Position numbers and translations under genes: made by a program
The notes under the pieces: generated by a model
Database searches by the model: none
The model's input: the letters and a program-made list of their open reading frames with translations, nothing else
Told to the model about the DNA's origin: nothing
Shown: positions 27,022-36,362 of the stretch, in pieces
How the letters are laid out: every line of letters starts with the position of its first letter
Position numbering within the stretch: the stretch's first letter is position 1
Assembly: GCF_007559425.1 (NCBI RefSeq)
Contig: NZ_VMHE01000007.1
Location: forward strand, 34,108 to 98,107
Source: Allobacillus salarius
GTDB lineage: Bacteria; Bacillota; Bacilli; Bacillales; Alkalibacillaceae
DNA: 64,000 bases
Direction: 5' to 3'

Positions 27022-27399
27022 ATGCGTTTATGGCACGAAGAACTAATTCCAAATTTACCAAGGCCGCAGTTGTTAGGCCAACATCGTGAATGTTGTGCGT
27101 TACGCGGGTTAGGATGGGAAAAGAAACACGCCACAGTCGACTATGTTTTCACCCATTCCCCTTATAAATTGTATCAGTATCATTTGTTAGTCATCGAAGA
27201 GATGCAGCGTCGCGGTTATAAAAATGATCCGTTGTGGGAAGATCCAACTTATCGCGGAAAGGCTTGTCCTCCATATGATCTAGCCGATATGAAGGTCGAA
27301 AGATTAACTAAACCCATTTATCCAAAACATGACACCGCCTACTTAGAGGAATGTAAAAATAACTTGTTTGAGAAAGGTATCCGGTTATCATATGAATGA
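27022..27399 (+). CDS. Pyrimidine-dimer DNA glycosylase-like protein
   Basis: 125 aa, start ATG 27022 after AAAAAGGTGA. Small proteins of this family (TIGR02328, related to T4 endonuclease V/DenV) share the N-terminal MRLWHEELIPNLPRPQLLGQH seen here, then WEKKHATVDYVFTHSPYKLYQYH and a short C-terminal region. Predicted to excise UV photoproducts. Paired with DUF1722; no photolyase in the window. Enzymatic activity is inferred from the family. Confidence 0.75.
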   Translation: MRLWHEELIPNLPRPQLLGQHRECCALRGLGWEKKHATVDYVFTHSPYKLYQYHLLVIEEMQRRGYKNDPLWEDPTYRGKACPPYDLADMKVERLTKPIYPKHDTAYLEECKNNLFEKGIRLSYE

Positions 27400-27510
27400 A
27401 CAATCATAACTTCACGGAAATTCCTGATGAAAATGTTGAATATTTCTCCATATTTTAAGGCTCATAGCTTATAAGAACTATGCTAGTATCAAAATATGGA
27501 GTTGATAAAC

Positions 27511-28611
27511 ATGAATCAATCTGATTATTTATTACAAGAAGCTACTAACTTTATTCATAGCTGTTACACTGAACTTGGGATACCCGAAGAAGAACAAAAC
27601 AAAAGAATTTCTGACATTGAAAGTGAAATACACCGTACAGGTACTTATGTCCATACGAGCGCAGAATTGACACATGGAGCAAAAATGGCTTGGCGCAATA
27701 ATAATCGATGCATTGGCCGATTGCTCTGGGATACATTACACATTATTGATGCACGTCATATTTATACAGCAGAAGATGCATATGACAAGCTTATCGAACA
27801 CATTAACTTTGCTACAAATGAAGGAAATATACGATCAACAATTACCATTTTCCCACCAAGATTCGGTGGAAAAGATCCAATGAGAATTTGGAATCATCAA
27901 TTGCTACGTTATGCCGGATATGAATCCAATGGTGAAGTGATTGGTGATTCCACATCGATTGCTTTCACGAAAGAATGTGAACGGTTAGGGTGGTCAGGAG
28001 AACAAACAAATTACGATATTCTCCCATTAGTTATTCAAGAGCTAGGTCACACACCTAAACTATTTGAAATACCTAAGGAGATCGTGAAAGAAGTTGAAAT
28101 TATCCATCCTCAATTTGAGGAATTTAAGTCGTTAAATTTAAAATGGTATGCGGTGCCAATCATTTCTGATATGAAATTAGAAATAGGTGGTATTGATTAT
28201 CCGATGGCACCATTTAACGGTTGGTATATGGGTACTGAGATAGGCGCAAGAAACTTAGCCGATGAAGACCGATATAACGCCCTACCTAAAATTGCGGAAA
28301 TAATGGAACTCAACACAAATTCAGATCGTTCCCTTTGGATTGATAAAGCTTTAGTAGAGTTAAACATCGCTGTGATCTATTCTTTTGAAAAAGCTGGAGT
28401 CACGCTTGTTGACCATCATACAGCAGCAAAGCAATTTAAAGCTTTTGAGAAAAAAGAAATGAAGCATAATCGCCCAGTTACAGGGAATCGGGCATGGCTC
28501 CTTCCACCACTATCGTCAGCAACAACACATATTTACCATAAACCATATAAGAATGACATCGTTTCGCCGAATTACTTTTATCAAGAAAAAGCATACGAGC
28601 CTGCTACGTAA
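27511..28611 (+). CDS. nos: Bacterial nitric oxide synthase oxygenase
   Basis: 366 aa from ATG 27511 (GGAG at 9 nt; frame open to ATG 27496). The heme-thiolate cysteine is C67 in WRNNNRCIGR; the arginine-binding glutamate is E243 in GWYMGTEIGARNL; the pterin region follows (VDHHTAAKQF). Length equals B. subtilis NOS; no reductase domain, so electrons come from cellular flavodoxin or ferredoxin. It oxidises L-arginine to NO and citrulline and in bacilli protects against oxidative stress. Monocistronic with a strong terminator. Confidence 0.96.
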   Translation: MNQSDYLLQEATNFIHSCYTELGIPEEEQNKRISDIESEIHRTGTYVHTSAELTHGAKMAWRNNNRCIGRLLWDTLHIIDARHIYTAEDAYDKLIEHINFATNEGNIRSTITIFPPRFGGKDPMRIWNHQLLRYAGYESNGEVIGDSTSIAFTKECERLGWSGEQTNYDILPLVIQELGHTPKLFEIPKEIVKEVEIIHPQFEEFKSLNLKWYAVPIISDMKLEIGGIDYPMAPFNGWYMGTEIGARNLADEDRYNALPKIAEIMELNTNSDRSLWIDKALVELNIAVIYSFEKAGVTLVDHHTAAKQFKAFEKKEMKHNRPVTGNRAWLLPPLSSATTHIYHKPYKNDIVSPNYFYQEKAYEPAT

Positions 28612-28630
28612 ATTAATAGTACATGAAATA

Positions 28631-28672
28631 AAAGAAGTGTTTCGCGACAATATGCGAAACACTTCTTTTTTT
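28631..28672 (+). terminator. Terminator after nos
   Basis: AAGAAGTGTTTCGC pairs with GCGAAACACTTCTT; seven T residues follow. Confidence 0.9.
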
Positions 28673-28745
28673 ATATTATCACTTTGCTATTATTTTGCAT
28701 AAGATACTTCAAGTAATTGCATAATTTCTAGGTGGTGAGATTAAA

Positions 28746-29373
28746 TTGTACCGACAAACATATAGTACACGTACACCTTTTAGTAATGTAGTGTTGCTCG
28801 ATATGAAGCAAGGTGATTGTCATTCAAGATGGCCGTTCAAAACATGTTTCTACGATTCATCTAAAAGTAAATGCGGGGTATAATCCACAGCTCTTTCTTG
28901 GGAAATTTTCTAAAGACCATGTATTGGATATATTGGTAAGTATTGATTCAGGGGGGAGCGGTGGATACGGGATTTATTATATTTACTCCTTCAAAAAGAA
29001 TACGCCATGACTGCTGTTTGACTTCGAAAGATACAATCATCGTTATACGTTTGAAGTCAATTATGAAGATTTTTATAAAGTAAATGTGAAAAGAAAATCG
29101 TCAGATCACATATTCACTCTTGATATTTCTCATAAAGGTCATCAAGATCTATCAAAACTTTACGATAAAAACGGCTTATTAAAACAACCTGTTCAAGGTG
29201 AAGTACTTGCTGTTAGCTCTTTATATCCGATCGTTACGCATCTCTCTGACAACAATTACGATTTACTGATTATGCAGCGAATTATTGGTACATCTAATGC
29301 AGATACATGGGGATATGTCGAAAACCTTTTAACATGGAATGGCACACATTTTGTATCCGCCTTACAACAATAA
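28746..29373 (+). pseudogene. Broken gene, conserved Bacillus hypothetical (VCBS-like)
   Basis: Pieces of one protein can be read through two lesions. A start region at 28746 (LYRQTYSTRTPFSNVVLL) is frameshifted near 28810 relative to VIQDGRSKHVSTIHLKVNAG, and that frame then meets TGA at 29008 before continuing in the same frame as LLFDFERYNHRYTFEVNY to 29373. The parts IDSGGSGGYGIYYIYSF and WGYVENLLTWNGTHFV resemble Bacillus proteins of about 200 aa annotated as spore-coat-associated or VCBS-repeat proteins. Function of the family is unknown. The lesions could be checked against reads, but two independent ones favour decay. Confidence 0.7.
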
Positions 29374-29425
29374 TCCTTGAATCAAAGTAAATTGCTCTCT
29401 TCTATTAGAGTTACGGAGGTATTTT

Positions 29426-29926
29426 ATGATAAATTTTCATTCATTTAATGGAACAATTACGATGATCAGTGATTTTCCAATAGGTCAAGATGATGAGGAA
29501 GCAGGCTGCTATAAGTTGATGTCTGTCGAAAATAACTCAGATGAGTTAGTGAATTTCGTTGTAACACCTTCAACTTACTTTGTTGATCACGTAGCGGTGA
29601 AAGTGGGAGATCGTGTAACCGGATATTATGACGGTGATGCACCCACCACTCTTATATACCCGCCACAATATGAGGCACTTGTCATGGTTAAAGAGAACCA
29701 AAATCAACATGTAAAAGTTGATTATTTTAATCACCAGTTAGTGAGTAGTGACGGGCAATTAGCACTGAATATCTCTCCATATACTCAAATCGTGCTAACA
29801 AATGGTCAGACATTTACACAACCACCGACAAATCGAGATTTAATTGTCGTTTATGGACCTGCAACCTTTAGCATTCCTGCACAAACTACCCCTTACAAAA
29901 TCATTGTGTTATGTATTAAGAAATAA
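29426..29926 (+). CDS. Conserved Bacillus hypothetical protein
   Basis: 166 aa, SD GGAGG before ATG 29426. No signal peptide or membrane helix. Mostly beta-rich sequence with GCYKLMSVENNSDELVNFVV, YFVDHVAVKVGDRVTGYYDG and a proline-rich TLIYPPQYEALVM, ending SIPAQTTPYKIIVLCIKK. I have seen similar proteins across Bacillus but know no function. It directly follows the broken VCBS-like gene and could once have been co-transcribed with it. Its stop codon is part of the terminator stem. Confidence 0.75.
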   Translation: MINFHSFNGTITMISDFPIGQDDEEAGCYKLMSVENNSDELVNFVVTPSTYFVDHVAVKVGDRVTGYYDGDAPTTLIYPPQYEALVMVKENQNQHVKVDYFNHQLVSSDGQLALNISPYTQIVLTNGQTFTQPPTNRDLIVVYGPATFSIPAQTTPYKIIVLCIKK

Positions 29927-29953
29927 CTCGCCTAGCAGACGAGTTATTTTTTA
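29922..29953. terminator. Terminator overlapping a stop codon
   Basis: AATAACTCG pairs with CGAGTTATT, then six T residues; the TAA at 29924-29926 lies in the first arm. It separates convergent genes. Confidence 0.8.
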
Positions 29954-29990
29954 TTAATTAATTAGAATATGATTCGCTCAAACTTGTTGG

Positions 29991-30617
29991 TTAATAAGCA
30001 ATTCCTACACGCTTTCGGATAAAGGTATCTTCTGTAAGCTGTTTATATGCAAAGGCTGCTGTATCCTGAACCGAAATTTTCTTGCCGTCTACAGGCAGCA
30101 TCTCTGCTTCCACACGATAGTCTCCTACTTCTTCTCCTTCAGGCAAATACGTCGGACAAACAACCGTCCAATCAAGGTCTGATTCTTTCAAAAGCTCATA
30201 TGCTGCAGCATGATCCTCGGCTGCAGTAGTTGTTTTCCGCTTCGACTCACTGGATTGAAACCGATAAATGCTAGGGTTTACTCTACTATTTAAAATCCCC
30301 GCCGTTCCAATCGCAATATATCGTTTTACATGATAGTCGTTCATGAGCTGAATAATCGTTGGCGTGTAGCGAGAGAGCACGTTGTTTTTATCTGTGTTTA
30401 ATGCACTGACAACCGCTTCCATAGAGATTGTAGTCATAGCTCTCTTCAATGCTTCTTCATCAAGTACATCGCCTTGTACAATATATAAATTTGAATGCTC
30501 TAACGTTATTTTCTCAGGTGATCGAACAAGTGCCACCACTTCATGCCCATCTTGCAACATCTTTTCGAGCAAAACAGTTCCTACCCGTCCTGTTGCGCCT
30601 AATAGTAATATCTTCAT
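29991..30617 (-). CDS. NAD(P)-binding NmrA/SDR-like protein
   Basis: 208 aa atypical SDR: GATGRVG at 7-13, ALVRSPEKI, VQGDVLDEEAL, then IGTAGILN and a C-terminal KISVQDTAAFAYKQL. Related to B. subtilis YwnB-type proteins. The YxxxK catalytic pair is not obvious, so it may act as a redox sensor or a flavin/quinone-related reductase rather than a classical dehydrogenase. SD GGAGGGAAGCC. Confidence 0.8.
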   Translation of the reverse strand: MKILLLGATGRVGTVLLEKMLQDGHEVVALVRSPEKITLEHSNLYIVQGDVLDEEALKRAMTTISMEAVVSALNTDKNNVLSRYTPTIIQLMNDYHVKRYIAIGTAGILNSRVNPSIYRFQSSESKRKTTTAAEDHAAAYELLKESDLDWTVVCPTYLPEGEEVGDYRVEAEMLPVDGKKISVQDTAAFAYKQLTEDTFIRKRVGIAY

Positions 30618-30719
30618 TGGCTTCCCTCCTCTTTATTTTAAAAAACGTAGAGATTTGTAGTTTAACGGATTCTTTAGAAACTTGCGAACAAAATAATGTA
30701 AAAAAGAAAGAGACTTCCG

Positions 30720-31298
30720 TTAAGAGTCCCTTTCCTCATCATCTAAAGGTATATAATCAAATATTTCACCGGATTTCGTCAGCTTTGTGAGCTTTTCCAA
30801 CCAACGATAATAAACTCTAGCATCTTCCAGTTGCTGATAATCCAATTCAGCCTTTTCTCTTAATACTTCATCTGTCTCAGGATCCTCAATGACTTCCTTC
30901 AGTTGTTCCTGAGCTTTTTTCAAGCTAACCAAGTACATATTCACTTCACGTTCCCACTTCATACCATAGAAATGGGAAAAATAATTGAAAAAATTCTTTT
31001 CAGCAATAAATGAATCCTTTCTCGAACCCTTCTGCCATACCTTTTTAACGATATTAATATCTTGTAACTTGCGGACGGAAGTGCTCATGCTCGGTTTACT
31101 CATCCCAAGCGCATCTTTCATTTCATCAAGCGTAATCGGCTCGTGTTTAAAATACATCGTTGCGTACAGACGTCCCACTGAAGGTGTAACACCATACAAG
31201 TCCATCGTTTCAGAGATGGTATTAATCATCATCCGTTCAACTTGTTCAATCTTTTCTTGAGCATCTTCATTTTGTGAATGATTCCGTTTTTCTTCCAT
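30720..31298 (-). CDS. gbsR: GbsR-type choline-sensing repressor
   Basis: 192 aa MarR-like winged helix of the GbsR/OpuAR family: YGVTPSVGRLYATMYF, LDEMKDALGMSKPSMSTSVRKLQDINIVKKVWQKGSRKDSF, then a helical dimer domain and RVYYRWLEKLTKL. In B. subtilis GbsR binds choline and represses choline uptake and oxidation genes. Here it is the leftmost gene of a locus with a betaine-binding protein, gbsA and a choline dehydrogenase, whose upstream regions share a motif. Confidence 0.9.
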   Translation of the reverse strand: MEEKRNHSQNEDAQEKIEQVERMMINTISETMDLYGVTPSVGRLYATMYFKHEPITLDEMKDALGMSKPSMSTSVRKLQDINIVKKVWQKGSRKDSFIAEKNFFNYFSHFYGMKWEREVNMYLVSLKKAQEQLKEVIEDPETDEVLREKAELDYQQLEDARVYYRWLEKLTKLTKSGEIFDYIPLDDEERDS

Positions 31299-31471
31299 GG
31301 GGGCACCTCTTTTTTGTATATTGCACTTGAGTCATTCATGCGAGTAAAGAAGCCGTTATATCACATGCTGCGAATCGTAGTATGTTTGTTTAGTTTGTTA
31401 AGTACAAATTGAATGTTTCTTTCATTTTATAATTAGTATGGCAAAGAAGCAAGCTAAAATCAGCACTTTAC

Positions 31472-31508
31472 AAAAGAGACGATCCTCTTATTGAGAACCG
31501 TCTCTTTA
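31472..31508 (-). terminator. Terminator after the betaine-binding protein
   Basis: AAAGAGACG pairs with CGTCTCTTT, with inner TCCTC/GAGAA pairing. Confidence 0.7.
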
Positions 31509-31515
31509 CCTCTAT

Positions 31516-32415
31516 TTATTTCATCCACTCATCAACGACATCTTGATTTTCTTCCACCCATTTTTCGGCGCCTTTAAGTGGATTGTCTTCGTTTTCTTTC
31601 GTTTGGATCATTAAATCACCCAACTGCTCATCATTCAGCTTAAAGTTCATCAACCATTTGCTGACATCTTCATGATCTGAGTCGAAACCATCACGAGTTG
31701 CCATATAAATTTTCTCTACTTCACCAAAGGTCTTTTTCGGATCGTCTAAGAATTTTAGATCTACTTCAGAGAAAATGTAATGTGGCTTCCATAGTGGCGC
31801 AACAATCGGTTCTTCATCTTCGACTGCGAGTCTAATTGATGAAATCATTGCCGCTGTACTGCTTGCTGATAAATTGTAATCAAGACCATATTCATCAATA
31901 ACTTCCTGTGCAACAATCATCGTACCTGCTCCAGATTCAAAGCCAATGATTTCCCCATTGAACTTGTCTTTATTTGCATTCAAATCTTCAATACTATTGA
32001 TATCTTCCATATATGTTGGAACAACCAACCCAACTCTACCATTATCATACCATGGTTCTTCAAAGAAATTGGCTTGATCTTTAAACTCTTCATAGTAACT
32101 CTTGTCTTGGACAGGCAACCAGATCTCAGGTGCGATATCTAATTCTCCTGCTCCTAACGCAGCCATTTGTGGCCCCATTTCAAGCAACTTCAAATCCACT
32201 GTATACCCTTCATCTTCTAATAGAGCTTTCCATAGATTTGTAACGGCAATATTTTCAGGCCAATTAATTTGTCCGATCGTAATTGTTCCTTTGTCTTCCT
32301 CTGACCCATTCGAGTCTTTATCTGATTCTGCATCCGAGCTCGTTGAACCACATGCCGCCAGTACTAAAAATATTGTCGCCATTAAAGTGAATAGACTTAT
32401 ACGTTTAACATTCAT
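31516..32415 (-). CDS. Glycine betaine/choline ABC-type binding lipoprotein
   Basis: 299 aa lipoprotein (lipobox LAAC). The first lobe begins TITIGQINWPENIAVTNLWK with PEIWLP; the second has GEIIGFESGAGTMIVAQEV and APLWKPHYIF. This conventional lobe order is the inverse of the protein at 17985-18929. Aromatic residues for the quaternary ammonium group (W in INWPEN, IWLP, LWKPHY) are present. No ATPase or permease gene nearby. Its place between gbsR and gbsA suggests it binds choline or betaine for osmoprotection. Confidence 0.88.
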   Translation of the reverse strand: MNVKRISLFTLMATIFLVLAACGSTSSDAESDKDSNGSEEDKGTITIGQINWPENIAVTNLWKALLEDEGYTVDLKLLEMGPQMAALGAGELDIAPEIWLPVQDKSYYEEFKDQANFFEEPWYDNGRVGLVVPTYMEDINSIEDLNANKDKFNGEIIGFESGAGTMIVAQEVIDEYGLDYNLSASSTAAMISSIRLAVEDEEPIVAPLWKPHYIFSEVDLKFLDDPKKTFGEVEKIYMATRDGFDSDHEDVSKWLMNFKLNDEQLGDLMIQTKENEDNPLKGAEKWVEENQDVVDEWMK

Positions 32416-32524
32416 TAATTACAAACACCTTTCCCTTTTTGTTTTTTAATTACATCTAGATCGAATACTCTTTTATTATAAGCGTGTATTGATTTCAACA
32501 GATGATACGCTTCATCGCCTCCCT

Positions 32525-32538
32525 TTGTTAAATAAAAT
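32525..32538 (-). promoter_or_regulatory. Candidate GbsR motif, copy 1
   Basis: On the minus strand TTTTATTTAACAAA, identical to the 14-mer at 32799-32812 in front of gbsA but pointing to the divergent binding-protein gene. Confidence 0.5.
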
Positions 32539-32788
32539 AAATTTATTAAATTTTTTCTTAACAAATTATTCATATCTTATAGGTTAAAGAAATATTTTCT
32601 TTTGTCAAATCAATATTCTGTTTTTTTCCTGCTTCCTTGTTGTTCTAGAAGTAACGAGACAAATTTTAAGTTTTTCAATAGGTTATTCAAAAACGTAGTC
32701 ATTGCGGTACATGGCAAGCAAATGACCAATCTCCCTCAACTATGATTTGACAACGAAATTAAATCACTGTTAGGATTAGTTTATTAGA

Positions 32789-32821
32789 AACGTTAAATTT
32801 TTATTTAACAAACTTAACGTT
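32789..32821 (+). promoter_or_regulatory. Candidate GbsR operator before gbsA
   Basis: Nested palindromes: AACGTTAA (32789-32796) with TTAACGTT (32814-32821), and GTTAAAT-TTTT-ATTTAAC (32792-32809). GTTAAATTTTTATTTAA recurs exactly before the choline dehydrogenase. The rest of the 425-bp divergent space (32416-32841) is very A/T-rich and shows nothing else clear. Confidence 0.6.
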
Positions 32822-32841
32822 ATTCGTATAGGAGTGATGAT

Positions 32842-34314
32842 GTGAAGTTACAAAAGATGTATATAAATGGAGAATGGCTGCATGCCAAATCCGAAAAGAC
32901 TCGTGAAATTATTAATCCTTTTAACCAAGAAGTAATCGCTACAGCAGTAGAAGGAAATGCTGAAGATGCAAAAACAGCGATTCAAGCCGCACGCGTAGCA
33001 TTTGATGAAGGCAGTTGGAGTACAATGCCTGCAAGTGAGCGTGGTGCAATCGTCAATAAAATTGGTTCATTGATCGAGCGAGACTTAGAAGAACTGGCAG
33101 AACTCGAAACATTAGATACGGGTAAAACCGTTCAAGAAAGTCGCGAAGATATGGCCGACATTGCGAATGTATTCTTTTATTTCGCAGGTCTCGCTGATAA
33201 AGATGGTGGCGAAGTCATTGCTTCTCCAATCCCGAATAGTGAAAGTAAAGTCGTTCGTGAACCTGTCGGTGTCTGTGGTCAGATTACACCATGGAACTAC
33301 CCACTGCTTCAAGCCGCATGGAAACTCGCACCTGCTTTGGCTTCAGGCAACACGCTAGTCATGAAACCGAGTGAGATTACACCATTAACGACTGTAAAAG
33401 TTTTTGAACTCATGGAAGAAGCTGGTGTACCAAAAGGTGTTGCGAACTTAGTACTCGGAGCCGGAAAATCTGTAGGCGCTGAATTAGCTTCCAACCATGA
33501 TGTCGACTTAATTTCATTCACCGGTGGCATCGAAACAGGAAAAACGATTATGCAAGCAGCGAGTGACAATATGAAAAAAATCGCATTCGAACTTGGCGGT
33601 AAAAACCCGAACATCGTTTTTGCCGATGCTGACTTTGAAACGGCTGTTGACCAAGCATTAAACGCCGTATTCTTCCACGCCGGACAAGTTTGTTCTGCAG
33701 GAGCTCGCCTGTTAATTGAAGAAAGCATCCATGATGAATTCGTGGAAGAGCTAGTTGAGCGAACGAAACGAATTAAATTAGGTAACGGTTTTGATGAGGA
33801 TACACAGAGTGGTCCAATGATTTCAGCTGAACATCGTGCAAAGGTTGAAAGTTATGTAGAAATCGGTAAAAACGAAGGTGCCAAACTCGTTGTTGGTGGT
33901 AAACGACCAGATGACCCTGAATTGCAAAACGGATTCTTCTATTTACCGACGATTTTCACGAATTGCACGAGCGACATGCGCATTGTTCAAGAAGAAGTGT
34001 TCGGTCCAGTACTCACCGTCGAAACATTCCAGACAAAAGAAGAAGCTGTCCAACTAGCTAATGATACGATTTACGGATTGGCTGGTGCTGTTTGGACACA
34101 AGACTTGAGTAAAGCAGAATTTGTTGCTGCACGTTTACGCATGGGTACTGTCTGGATCAATGACTTCCACCCTTACTTTGCGCAAGCACCATGGGGCGGT
34201 TATAAACAATCTGGGATTGGCCGTGAACTTGGCCGTGAAGGTATGGAAGAATATACCGAGTTAAAACACATTTTCCGTAATAAACAACCTGAACCGATTA
34301 AATGGTTTAAGTAA
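32842..34314 (+). CDS. gbsA: Betaine-aldehyde dehydrogenase
   Basis: 490 aa aldehyde dehydrogenase making glycine betaine from betaine aldehyde with NAD(P). N152 in TPWNYPLLQ, E250 in AFELGGKNPN, catalytic C284 in HAGQVCSAGARL, and SFTGGIETGK for cofactor. Start GTG 32842 after AGGAGTGATGAT. Strongly like B. subtilis GbsA and staphylococcal CudA. Separated from the choline dehydrogenase by a terminator and a second copy of the operator-like motif, so the two are probably co-regulated rather than one operon. Confidence 0.94.
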   Translation: MKLQKMYINGEWLHAKSEKTREIINPFNQEVIATAVEGNAEDAKTAIQAARVAFDEGSWSTMPASERGAIVNKIGSLIERDLEELAELETLDTGKTVQESREDMADIANVFFYFAGLADKDGGEVIASPIPNSESKVVREPVGVCGQITPWNYPLLQAAWKLAPALASGNTLVMKPSEITPLTTVKVFELMEEAGVPKGVANLVLGAGKSVGAELASNHDVDLISFTGGIETGKTIMQAASDNMKKIAFELGGKNPNIVFADADFETAVDQALNAVFFHAGQVCSAGARLLIEESIHDEFVEELVERTKRIKLGNGFDEDTQSGPMISAEHRAKVESYVEIGKNEGAKLVVGGKRPDDPELQNGFFYLPTIFTNCTSDMRIVQEEVFGPVLTVETFQTKEEAVQLANDTIYGLAGAVWTQDLSKAEFVAARLRMGTVWINDFHPYFAQAPWGGYKQSGIGRELGREGMEEYTELKHIFRNKQPEPIKWFK

Positions 34315-34343
34315 GAAGTCGATGGCGTACTGATAGATTCTTA

Positions 34344-34386
34344 AAAAGGTAGCTGTACCATGATTGCTCATGGTGGCTTCCTTTTG
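34344..34386 (+). terminator. Terminator after gbsA
   Basis: AAAGGTAGC...ACCATGA pairs with TCATGGT...GCTTCCTTT around TTGC, then T residues. Confidence 0.7.
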
Positions 34387-34394
34387 CACACTTT

Positions 34395-34429
34395 GTTAAA
34401 TTTTTATTTAATAAATAAAACAAACTTAA
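34395..34429 (+). promoter_or_regulatory. Candidate GbsR operator before betA
   Basis: GTTAAATTTTTATTTAA (34395-34411), identical to 32792-32808, followed by ACAAACTTAA (34420-34429), which also follows the gbsA copy (32808-32817). Confidence 0.6.
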
Positions 34430-34491
34430 TAAAATATCAATGAGGATAAGTTTTTAGATTCTATAAAACAATCTTCAAGGGGGTAAATGAC

Positions 34492-36177
34492 ATGACACAA
34501 ACATATGATTACGTAATTGTCGGCGGTGGGAGTGCAGGTTCTGTACTCGGTAACCGTCTCAGTGCAGATAAAAATAACAGTGTTCTTATTTTAGAAGCAG
34601 GACGAAGTGATTACTTTTGGGATTTATTTATTCAAATGCCTGCCGCATTAATGTTCCCATCCGGCAATCGCTTTTATGACTGGATCTATTCAACAGACCC
34701 TGAGCCATATATGGACGGGCGCCGTGTCGCTCATGCTAGAGGTAAAGTGCTTGGTGGATCAAGTTCAATCAACGGTATGATCTATCAACGAGGAAACCCA
34801 TTAGACTATGAGAAGTGGGCTTCTGAACCGGGAATGGAAAAATGGGATTTTGCTCATGTCCTTCCGTACTTCAAACGGTTAGAAAAAGCTTTTGGAGCCG
34901 ATTCTTCCGATGAATACCGCGGACTTAATGGTCCAATCAAACTGAAGCGTGGTCCTGCAACCAATCCGTTATTCCAAGCATTCTTTGAAGCTGGCGTTCA
35001 AGCGGGTTATGCAAGAACACCTGACGTCAATGGATTTCGCCAAGAAGGCTTTGGTCCTTTTGACAGCCAAGTGCATAACGGTAGACGTGTATCTGCGTCA
35101 CGTGCCTATTTACGCCCAGTGATGCATCGCAAAAACCTTACAATTGAGACACGTGCTTTTGTAACAAGCATCAATTTTAACGGTAAAAAAGCAGAAGGAT
35201 TAACATACAAGAAGAATGGAAAAATTCATCACGTCAACGCAGGAGAAGTCATTCTTTCTGGTGGTGCATTCAATACGCCGCAGTTATTGCAGTTGGCTGG
35301 TGTAGGAGACGCAGAACATTTGCGCTCTGTTGGCGTTGAACCGATTCATCACTTGCCAGGGGTTGGAGAAAATCTAGAAGATCACTTAGAAGTATATATT
35401 CAGCACGCTACTCCTGAGCCCGTTTCCATGCAGCCGAGCTTAAACAAACTAAAAATGCCTTGGATTGGCTTGCAATGGTTACTTGGTCGTACCGGACCAG
35501 CAGCATCTAACCATTTCGAAGGTGGCGGGTTCGTCCGTTCGAATGATGAAGTTGACTATCCGAACTTAATGTTCCACTTCTTACCGTTAGCTGTCCGCTA
35601 TGATGGTCAAAAAGCAGATACGAAACACGGTTTCCAAGTACACGTTGGACCAATGTATTCCAACTCAAGAGGAAGATTGAAGATTCGTTCCAACGATCCA
35701 TTTGAATATCCAAGTATCGTCTGTAACTATTTATCTACCAAAGAAGATCGTCGCGAGTGGGTAGAAGCTATCCGTGTGGCGAGAGATATTTTATCTCAGC
35801 CAGCGATACAAAAATATAGCTCTGGTGAAATTTCACCTGGGCCTTCTGTCCAAACAGATGAAGAGATTATCGAGTGGGTTAAAAAAGACGGAGAAACAGC
35901 ACTCCACCCATCATGTACAGCTAAAATGGGGCCTGCCTCTGATCCAATGGCTGTCGTGGATCCAGAAACGATGAAAGTGCATGGGTTAGAAAATATCCGC
36001 GTCGTGGACGCATCCGCCATGCCACGAACAACGAACGGAAATATCCACGCACCAGTATTGATGCTAGCTGAAAAAGCAGCAGATATTATCCTCGGTAATG
36101 AACCGTTGGAACCAGAGTATAAAGATTATTATCGTCACGGCGTTCATGCCCCAGATGCAGGAACGGTTAAGGCGTAA
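34492..36177 (+). CDS. betA: GMC-type choline dehydrogenase
   Basis: 561 aa flavoprotein of the glucose-methanol-choline family that oxidises choline to betaine aldehyde. FAD loop [16 protein letters not shown] (8-23), [21 protein letters not shown], and [17 protein letters not shown]; catalytic histidines in ALHPSC and GNIHAP. Start ATG 34492 after AAGGGGG. Bacillus subtilis uses the unrelated iron alcohol dehydrogenase GbsB for this step; here the BetA/CudB type is paired with GbsR and GbsA, as in the staphylococcal cud locus. Confidence 0.93.
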   Translation: MTQTYDYVIVGGGSAGSVLGNRLSADKNNSVLILEAGRSDYFWDLFIQMPAALMFPSGNRFYDWIYSTDPEPYMDGRRVAHARGKVLGGSSSINGMIYQRGNPLDYEKWASEPGMEKWDFAHVLPYFKRLEKAFGADSSDEYRGLNGPIKLKRGPATNPLFQAFFEAGVQAGYARTPDVNGFRQEGFGPFDSQVHNGRRVSASRAYLRPVMHRKNLTIETRAFVTSINFNGKKAEGLTYKKNGKIHHVNAGEVILSGGAFNTPQLLQLAGVGDAEHLRSVGVEPIHHLPGVGENLEDHLEVYIQHATPEPVSMQPSLNKLKMPWIGLQWLLGRTGPAASNHFEGGGFVRSNDEVDYPNLMFHFLPLAVRYDGQKADTKHGFQVHVGPMYSNSRGRLKIRSNDPFEYPSIVCNYLSTKEDRREWVEAIRVARDILSQPAIQKYSSGEISPGPSVQTDEEIIEWVKKDGETALHPSCTAKMGPASDPMAVVDPETMKVHGLENIRVVDASAMPRTTNGNIHAPVLMLAEKAADIILGNEPLEPEYKDYYRHGVHAPDAGTVKA

Positions 36178-36318
36178 AAATAATCATGAGATAGGAAAGA
36201 GACCGCTCTTTTGGAGTAAGTAGTTCCGATATTGTGGAGAAAAACTAAATTAACAGGTCAAATAACACACTAAAGCGCACTATGTTTAGCACTATTAATA
36301 ACAGTACAAATAGCAACC

Positions 36319-36356
36319 AAAAACGCTTGAGCATTTTTGCCCAAGCGTTTGTTTTT
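36319..36356. terminator. Terminator between betA and the orphan genes
   Basis: AAACGCTTG pairs with CAAGCGTTT around a 12-nt loop; T-runs at the right side. Confidence 0.75.
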
Positions 36357-36362
36357 CTATGG

